A stretch of 64,000 nt of DNA, taken from contig CAINRS010000043.1 in NCBI GenBank assembly GCA_903852755.1, positions 1-64,000 of the forward strand. The letters are read 5' to 3'. The notes below the pieces were generated by a model that ran no database searches, was not told the origin of the DNA, and worked only from the letters and a program-made list of their open reading frames with translations. This DNA comes from an uncultured Actinomycetes bacterium (GTDB lineage Bacteria; Actinomycetota; Acidimicrobiia; Acidimicrobiales; Microtrichaceae). Every line of letters begins with the position of its first letter. The stretch's first letter is position 1. The translations under genes were made by a program, and so were the position numbers. This document shows, piece after piece, positions 59,482-64,000 of this stretch.

Positions 59482-60676
59482 GGTCACCGGTCCCGTCGCT
59501 CGCCCGGTCGGTGACGGGGTCCGCACCGGCGTGGACGAGCAGGGCCACCAGCAGGCAGCCGAGGAACAGTCCGACGACCACACCGACGACGCCGTAGAGA
59601 CTCGCACCCAGGGCGATCGAGACCACGGTGACCAGCAGGCCGACACGGACCGACCGCTCGTTGATCCGAGGTTGCACGACGGCACCGTCCAGCGCCTGCA
59701 GTCCGATGGTCACGACGCCGACCGCTCCGACCGCCGCCCCGCCCTCGAGTGAGGCGACGATGAGCATCGGCAGGAGGCCGAGGACGATGCCGACCCTGGG
59801 GACGAACGATCCGATCGCCGCCAACAGGGCGAGCACGGCGGCCAGATCGAGCTCGAGCAGTTCGGCGAGCGTGAACGCGACCGCACCGACCGCGATGGCG
59901 CGGAGTCCGGTGAGTCCCAGGTAGCGCAGCGTCGACCGGTTCGCCGCCGCGACCACCTGCGTCGCCCGTGACCGACCGGCCGGTGGCACGAGTCCCACGG
60001 CACCGTCGACCATCGCCGGTCCGGCGAAGACGAGCATCACGGCGAGCACCCACACGATGAACGCCGAGGACAGCCGGCCGCCGACTGCGGTCGCCAGTCC
60101 CGGGAGGTCGTCGCCGCTCAGGTCGAGCGTCCGGTCGACCCGGTCGGCGACCTCCCGGACCTGGTCCGCGAACCGAAGTTCGGTGAGCACCGGCCCGAGC
60201 GGTTCGGTCGCCTCGAGACGGAGCGCCGCTGCGGGTGCCCGCTCGGCGAGCCGGGCGCTCTCGGCCCGGAGCTCGCCGAAACCCACCGCAGCGAGTCCGG
60301 CCACGACCAGCACCGCCGCGACGGTGATGGCCAGGACGGCGAGCCACTCCGGCATGCGTCGGCCCAACCGGACGACCAGCGGCCGTGCGAGCGTGGCGAT
60401 CACGGCCGCCTCGAGGAACGAGACCAGCGGGTGGACCGCCCGCAGGGCGATCGCCGCAGCCGCTCCGGCGACGGCGACGATCGCGACGGCGCGGATGATC
60501 GAGCCGACGCTGATGCGCAGGGTCGTCCGGTCGGCCCGGTCGGTCCGGTCGGTCCGGTCGGTCTGGTCGGTCTGGTCGGTCCCGGCGGGGCCCGGACCAC
60601 CCGACCCGCCGTCGCCGTCGGTGCCCCGACCGTCGCGCTGGTCCTCGTCGGGGACGTCGTGCCGCGGTTCGTCGAT
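59438..60676 (-). CDS. AI-2E family transporter, apparent ATC start
   Basis: A PerM/AI-2E family membrane protein. The first canonical start (GTG, 60403) falls inside the second hydrophobic segment. In-frame coding continues upstream for 91 codons and includes another helix (SIIRAVAIVAVAGAAAAIAL) and EAAVIATLARPLVVRLGRRMP, alignable to the divergent paralogue. No ATG/GTG/TTG occurs there. An ATC at 60676 sits exactly 6 nt after the minus-strand TAGGCT box. The resulting 412-aa protein has a disordered Asp/Thr/Arg repeat N-terminus. Conserved later motifs include PRINERSVRVG. Confidence 0.75.
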   Translation of the reverse strand: MDEPRHDVPDEDQRDGRGTDGDGGSGGPGPAGTDQTDQTDRTDRTDRADRTTLRISVGSIIRAVAIVAVAGAAAAIALRAVHPLVSFLEAAVIATLARPLVVRLGRRMPEWLAVLAITVAAVLVVAGLAAVGFGELRAESARLAERAPAAALRLEATEPLGPVLTELRFADQVREVADRVDRTLDLSGDDLPGLATAVGGRLSSAFIVWVLAVMLVFAGPAMVDGAVGLVPPAGRSRATQVVAAANRSTLRYLGLTGLRAIAVGAVAFTLAELLELDLAAVLALLAAIGSFVPRVGIVLGLLPMLIVASLEGGAAVGAVGVVTIGLQALDGAVVQPRINERSVRVGLLVTVVSIALGASLYGVVGVVVGLFLGCLLVALLVHAGADPVTDRASDGTGDLTPDEERPVGSSRA

Positions 60677-60682
60677 GGGTCG

Positions 60683-60692
60683 AGCCTAGAGT
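60683..60692. promoter_or_regulatory. overlapping divergent -10 elements sharing CTAG
   Basis: The 10-bp AGCCTAGAGT reads TAGAGT on the plus strand (60687-60692) and TAGGCT on the minus strand (60688-60683). The intergenic gap is only 22 nt (60677-60698). The two -10 boxes share TA/AT at the centre, so only one polymerase can occupy the site at a time. Confidence 0.65.
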
Positions 60693-60698
60693 CGCTCC

Positions 60699-61829
60699 GT
60701 GCCCCCGGAGTGGGACCGTCCCCGCGTGACGGTCGTCGACCTCGACTGGCGCAGCGTCGTGTGGACGCTGGTCGCTCTGGCCGGTCTGGCCTTCCTCGTC
60801 TCGGTGCTCACCATCGCGTCCTCGGTGGTCCTGGTCGTCGTCGTGGCGGTCTTCGTGGCGCTGGCGCTCGACCCCGTCGTCTCGGCGCTGGAGCGGCGCG
60901 GTCGCGCCACCGGGTGGCCGAGTCGAGGCTGGTCCGTGCTGATCGTGGGTGCGGTCACGTTCGGTGCACTCGGTGTCTTCGGCGCCCTCGCCGGCCCGGA
61001 GCTCGTCCGACAGACGCGGTCGATCGGTGTCGAGCTCCCCCGCACGGTGGAGTCGATGACGGAGCTCCCACTCGTCGGCGGGTGGCTCCGTGACGCCGAT
61101 GCACCGACCAAGGTGAGCGAGTTCATCAGCTCGATCCCCGCCAGGATCGCAGCGACCGACGCCAACCTGTCCCGGCTCGCCGAGGGATTCGGGCTCGGGC
61201 TGGCCGTCGCACTGTTGTTCGTCGTGCTCGTCGCCGGGGTCCTCTTCGACGGGCCCCGTCTGGTCGCACTCGTCCGTCGTGCGGTTCCGCCGGATCGTCG
61301 GGACCGCCTCGACTCGTTCGGTCGCATCGTCTACGAGGTGATCGCCCGCTACTTCGCCGGCAGCCTCCTGATCGCCCTGATCAACGGTCTGTGGGTCACG
61401 GTGACCGCGCTGGCGGCGCGGGTGCCGCTGGCCCCCGTCCTCGGTCTGTGGGCGGCGGTCACGTCGTTGATCCCGCAGGTCGGCGGTCTGCTCGGCTTCG
61501 CGTTGGTGGCGCTCGTGAGCCTCACGGCGGGCCTGGTCCCCGCAGTGGTCGTGTGCGCGTCGTTCCTCGTGATCATGCTCGTGACCAACCACGCGCTGCA
61601 GCCGCTCATCGTCGGTCGTGCGGTGAGTCTCTCGGCTCCCACGACGATGCTGGCCACGATCGTGGGGCTCACGGTGGCGAGCATCCCCGGGGCGCTCTTC
61701 GCCGTGCCGACGACCGGAGCGGTGAAGGCCATCGTCCAGCACCTGCGGGGCATCGATCCGCCGGCCCCGACCGAGGGGTCGGGGCTCCTCGAGCGGTGGC
61801 GACGTCACCGGGGGGCCGGCAGCGCCTGA
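60699..61829 (+). CDS. AI-2E family transporter
   Basis: A 376-residue paralogue of the divergent gene, with about eight helices: an N-terminal pair (WTLVALAGLAFLVSVL, then VVLVVVVAVFVALALDPVVSAL), an extracytoplasmic segment, and the family core FGRIVYEVIARYFAGSLLIAL, AVTSLIPQVGGLLGFALVAL, NHALQPLIVGRAVSLS and LTVASIPGALFAVPTTGAVK. Family members transport small molecules or ions; the AI-2 name is historical. The GTG is 6 nt after TAGAGT. Confidence 0.85.
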   Translation: MPPEWDRPRVTVVDLDWRSVVWTLVALAGLAFLVSVLTIASSVVLVVVVAVFVALALDPVVSALERRGRATGWPSRGWSVLIVGAVTFGALGVFGALAGPELVRQTRSIGVELPRTVESMTELPLVGGWLRDADAPTKVSEFISSIPARIAATDANLSRLAEGFGLGLAVALLFVVLVAGVLFDGPRLVALVRRAVPPDRRDRLDSFGRIVYEVIARYFAGSLLIALINGLWVTVTALAARVPLAPVLGLWAAVTSLIPQVGGLLGFALVALVSLTAGLVPAVVVCASFLVIMLVTNHALQPLIVGRAVSLSAPTTMLATIVGLTVASIPGALFAVPTTGAVKAIVQHLRGIDPPAPTEGSGLLERWRRHRGAGSA

Positions 61830-61856
61830 CGCCGGGTTCGGTGGTGCCGGGTCGAC

Positions 61857-62408
61857 TCAGGTGGCCTGGAGCGTCAATCGGACCCGGATCCGCTCGCCCT
61901 CCGGGGTGACCTCGAGGGCGCGGTTCACGCCGTCGCGCACGTCTGCGGCGCCGCTGAGCGGCGTTCCCGGGTTGAGCTTCCACAGCGGTGAGGAGTGGAG
62001 GATCACCCGGGCGCCGTCGGCGAGCGGGGGCAGGTCGGATCCCGCCACGAGCGCGTCGACCTGATCCGGGGTGACCGTGAACGACACGTCGAGCTGGCGG
62101 TCGCCGTCGAGTCGGGCGCTCAGGAAGTCCGCCGCGCCGTCGGGGACGTCGATCCCGCCGAGCGCCTCGACGCCGGCGAGCGAGAGGTCGCCCAGCGGGA
62201 GGGTCGATGTCGGTCGGGGTGGGACCGTGGTGCCGGCACCCTCACCCGACCCACCTCCGGTGATGACCAGACAACCTCCGACGACCAGGCCGACGAGCAG
62301 CAGGCCGAGGACCGCGATCGTGCCGAGCCCGGGCCCGGGGCGGGGTGCGGTGTCCCCGGTCAGGCGGGGTGCGGTGTCCCCGGTCAGACCGGGGGCTGGG
62401 CCGTCCAC
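61857..62408 (-). CDS. putative lipoprotein/membrane-anchored protein (183 aa)
   Basis: A short N-terminus with a duplicated LTGDTAPR, a hydrophobic helix (LGTIAVLGLLLVGLVVGGC, lipobox-like VGGC) and an extracytoplasmic domain of about 135 residues (VDVSFTVTPDQVDAL-like stretch LDVSFTVTPDQVDALVAG). Function unknown. The GTG start at 62408 overlaps the 3' end of the cytochrome c gene by 25 nt, so it is probably co-translated with it. Confidence 0.6.
   Translation of the reverse strand: MDGPAPGLTGDTAPRLTGDTAPRPGPGLGTIAVLGLLLVGLVVGGCLVITGGGSGEGAGTTVPPRPTSTLPLGDLSLAGVEALGGIDVPDGAADFLSARLDGDRQLDVSFTVTPDQVDALVAGSDLPPLADGARVILHSSPLWKLNPGTPLSGAADVRDGVNRALEVTPEGERIRVRLTLQAT
62340..62387. repeat. 24-bp perfect tandem duplication across the cytochrome c stop
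   Basis: Two identical 24-bp units (62340-62363 and 62364-62387). One contains the cytochrome c stop codon; together they duplicate LTGDTAPR in the overlapping downstream gene. Confidence 0.92.
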
Positions 62409-63136
62409 TCCTCGAGCACCTTCTCGTACTCGGCGGCCTCGTCCGGGAGGAACTCCTCCATGGTCGCCGCGAAGTCCTTGGACCACACCTCTGCGTCGAA
62501 GGCCTCGCCGTTCAGGAGCCGCTCGTGGAGGGTGACCGCCATGATCTCCTCGGGATCGAGCGACGCCGCGAACGCAGGCATGCCACCCTTGACGGCCATG
62601 CCGTTCTCCATGGTGGTCTGGCCGGACTTCTTCCAGCCCTCGGAACCGAGCGCGATCCACGCGACCTGCTTGGCGGGTGTGGGCCAGACCTTGGTGACGG
62701 CGGTGTCGCCGATGAGCGCGGGGATGTTGCCGTTGCCCCCGCCGCCCGCACCGTGGCAACCGGAGCAGCCCTTGTTCGCGTAGACCTCGTCGCCGAGTGC
62801 GATGGGCGAGTCCTTGGGGGTGGGCGGGTCGAGGGTGAGGGCGTAGAACACTGCCCAGACGGGCAGTGCGGCGAGCACGGGCACCGCCCAGAACGGGATC
62901 TTTCGGCGCCGCTTCGCGGCCTCGACCCACGGGGGCGTCGGCTCGACGGCGGCCGGGGTCACAGCCGCCGGCGCTGCTGCGGCGGTGGCGGTGGCGGGCG
63001 CCGAGCCGGACTCCTCGACGGCGGGGACCGAGGCGGCCGCCTCGGCGGCCGGCGCCGGGGTGTCGACGCTCTCACCGGTCAGGGCGGCGCGTCGGGCGCG
63101 GCTCCGGGCCAGCAGGTGCTCGGGAACTTCAGTCAA
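62384..63136 (-). CDS. membrane-anchored cytochrome c
   Basis: A 250-residue protein with an Ala/Pro-rich N-terminus (about 85 aa), one membrane helix (IPFWAVPVLAALPVWAVFYAL), then a class I c-type heme domain with C-S-G-C-H in YANKGCSGCHGAGGGGNG and a probable Met ligand in KGGMPAFAASL. Electron donor to an oxidase or component of a bc complex is likely. TTG start at 63136 with GGAGG 5 nt upstream. It is divergent from a Rex-controlled operon. Confidence 0.83.
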   Translation of the reverse strand: MTEVPEHLLARSRARRAALTGESVDTPAPAAEAAASVPAVEESGSAPATATAAAAPAAVTPAAVEPTPPWVEAAKRRRKIPFWAVPVLAALPVWAVFYALTLDPPTPKDSPIALGDEVYANKGCSGCHGAGGGGNGNIPALIGDTAVTKVWPTPAKQVAWIALGSEGWKKSGQTTMENGMAVKGGMPAFAASLDPEEIMAVTLHERLLNGEAFDAEVWSKDFAATMEEFLPDEAAEYEKVLEEWTAQPPV

Positions 63137-63348
63137 CGCAGCCTCCGCAGCGGGTCGAGGACGACGGGTTCACCGGGGGCCACTCTACGCTCCCGGACAG
63201 CGGCCGGAACAAGCCCACGGTCGGCGTTCCGGTGGCGGATCCGGAGCGCCGACCCGGACGACCGGGCCGTGTCCCCGGATGTGCCATCGCCGGCTCCCGG
63301 GTGGTAGACCAAACCTCGGACGCGTTCCCTCCACGGACGCGGAGCGAC

Positions 63349-63370
63349 TATCTTGTGAGAAGTTTCACGA
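63349..63370 (+). promoter_or_regulatory. Rex operator overlapping a -10 element
   Basis: TATCTT (63349-63354) is a -10 box. TTGTGAGAAGTTTCACGA (63353-63370) matches the Rex consensus TTGTGAA-N4-TTCACAA at 12 of 14 fixed positions. Transcription would start near 63361, in the middle of the site, so Rex binding would repress. rex itself is encoded at 50481 in this window. Confidence 0.75.
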
Positions 63371-63383
63371 GCGGAGGCCGAGT

Positions 63384-63818
63384 GTGGTTGCGTTCCTGAC
63401 ATCGCTGCTGTTGACGGTGGTCATGGTCGCTCCCATCTTCCCGTACGCCAAGCGCCGTCCGGTCGGCACCCCGGTGACCTGGGGCGAGGCGATCCTCGCC
63501 GGGACCTACATCTTCTTCGTGCTGTTCTGGATCTACGGAGTCGTGCCGCACCACTGGCTCACGTGGGCCGACTCCGAGCTCAACTGGCGCCCGGACACCA
63601 TCTGGGTCGGCCCGGGTGGCTCGGTCCTCCAGGCCTTCCCGGTGCAGATCACGGCGCTCGTCGTCCGCGACATCATCGCCACCCTGATCTACGTGCTGTT
63701 CCTCGGCGGGCAGATCTGGATCTGGGCGTGGTGGCAGAACCGAGGGGTCCGCGCCGAGAAGCTCGCTGCGATCGAACCCACGTCGACCTACGGCCGCCCG
63801 CTCATGAAGCGGGCCTGA
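63384..63818 (+). CDS. membrane protein of Rex-linked operon, unknown family
   Basis: A 144-residue protein with three hydrophobic helices (FLTSLLLTVVMVAPIFPYA, AILAGTYIFFVLFWIYGVV, IIATLIYVLFLGGQIWIWAWW) and Trp-rich loops. No heme or metal motif is certain; His pairs (VVPHHWLTW) occur at a helix end. The Rex operator upstream and the divergent cytochrome c point to a respiratory complex. GTG start with GGAGG 6 nt upstream. Confidence 0.65.
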   Translation: MVAFLTSLLLTVVMVAPIFPYAKRRPVGTPVTWGEAILAGTYIFFVLFWIYGVVPHHWLTWADSELNWRPDTIWVGPGGSVLQAFPVQITALVVRDIIATLIYVLFLGGQIWIWAWWQNRGVRAEKLAAIEPTSTYGRPLMKRA

Positions 63819-63823
63819 GCGGC

Positions 63824-63859
63824 CACGACAGAACGACCAGACACGACAGAACGACCAGA
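63824..63859. repeat. 18-bp perfect tandem duplication
   Basis: CACGACAGAACGACCAGA is repeated exactly at 63824 and 63842 between two genes, directly before the ribosome binding site (AGAGGAGGAG) of the next gene. Confidence 0.95.
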
Positions 63860-63875
63860 GAGGAGGAGCGAACCG

Positions 63876-64000
63876 GTGACCACCACAGATGCGAACCCAC
63901 CCATGCCGGAGTTCGTCGACGACTACGTCCTCCAGGAGGTCGACGCCGACTACCTCGCCAAGGCGGTCAAGCCCAAGCAGTTCATCCACATCGACCAGTC
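63876..64000 (+). CDS. N-terminus of a protein running off the window
   Basis: GTG at 63876 with AGAGGAGGAG 7 nt upstream; 41 codons are visible (PPMPEFVDDYVLQEVDADYL, then AKAVKPKQFIHIDQ) before the window ends. Hydrophilic, no membrane segment yet. Too short for assignment; from its place in a Rex-linked membrane operon a respiratory subunit is possible. Confidence 0.5.
   Translation, partial: MTTTDANPPMPEFVDDYVLQEVDADYLAKAVKPKQFIHIDQ

Overview
The window is very GC-rich DNA (GC-ending codons throughout, GTG starts common) with actinobacterial markers: MshA for mycothiol, a WhiB-family Fe-S protein, a c-di-GMP-type RsiG anti-sigma homologue, an actinobacterial caa3 oxidase and Cys-poor bL28/bL33. 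A deep-branching actinomycete such as an Acidimicrobiia member is my best guess, but this is an inference. No insertion sequence, prophage or CRISPR array is visible, so it reads as ordinary chromosome. There is no gene-free stretch longer than about 260 bases.

Layout. 0-7 kb: a hypothetical protein, a small membrane protein, pyrE, an ACT-malic enzyme, a GT-C glycosyltransferase, a membrane acyltransferase, then tRNA-Phe/Asp/Glu. 7-18 kb: clpS with a DUF2017 partner, heme A synthesis (ctaA, ctaB) and a long cytochrome oxidase operon. That operon contains a subunit-I-like protein lacking every metal ligand and a second subunit III, followed by the real caa3 set ctaC-ctaD-ctaE-ctaF. 18-25 kb: an ABC exporter, HAD phosphatase, serS, a crcB pair, pdxH, CcdA/TlpA thiol redox and whiB. 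25-31 kb: orn and a metal-homeostasis block (znuACB, His-rich protein, ArsR sensor, rpmB, rpmG), then dut. 31-42 kb: M50 protease, metallophosphoesterase, LAFTG surface protein, lipoproteins, tRNA-Lys with an adjacent partial copy, M23 peptidase and a thiolase-like protein. 42-50 kb: MoaD-like and degenerate CdsA-like proteins, RsiG-like protein, XRE regulator, mshA-ybjN, proC, a DUF62 protein and an acyl-CoA synthetase. 50-58.5 kb: rex followed by the siroheme/heme operon (met8, hemA, hemC, cobA-hemD, hemB, hemL). 58.5-64 kb: two divergent AI-2E family proteins, cytochrome c, and the start of a further membrane operon preceded by a near-consensus Rex operator.

How it works together. Much of the window serves aerobic respiration: terminal oxidase, heme a and heme b supply, cytochrome c, and a redox sensor (Rex) encoded beside the heme genes with a probable target at the right end. 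A second theme is zinc supply and sensing.

A striking general property is promoter architecture. At least 28 genes or operons on both strands carry a TAnnnT -10 hexamer 6-10 nt (usually exactly 6) before the start codon. This implies pervasive leaderless transcription and helps to choose starts. The most unusual observations are the ligand-less oxidase subunit I paralogue, the overlapping divergent promoters of the AI-2E pair with an apparent ATC start, the Rex operator, and the RsiG homologue carrying two c-di-GMP-type motifs.
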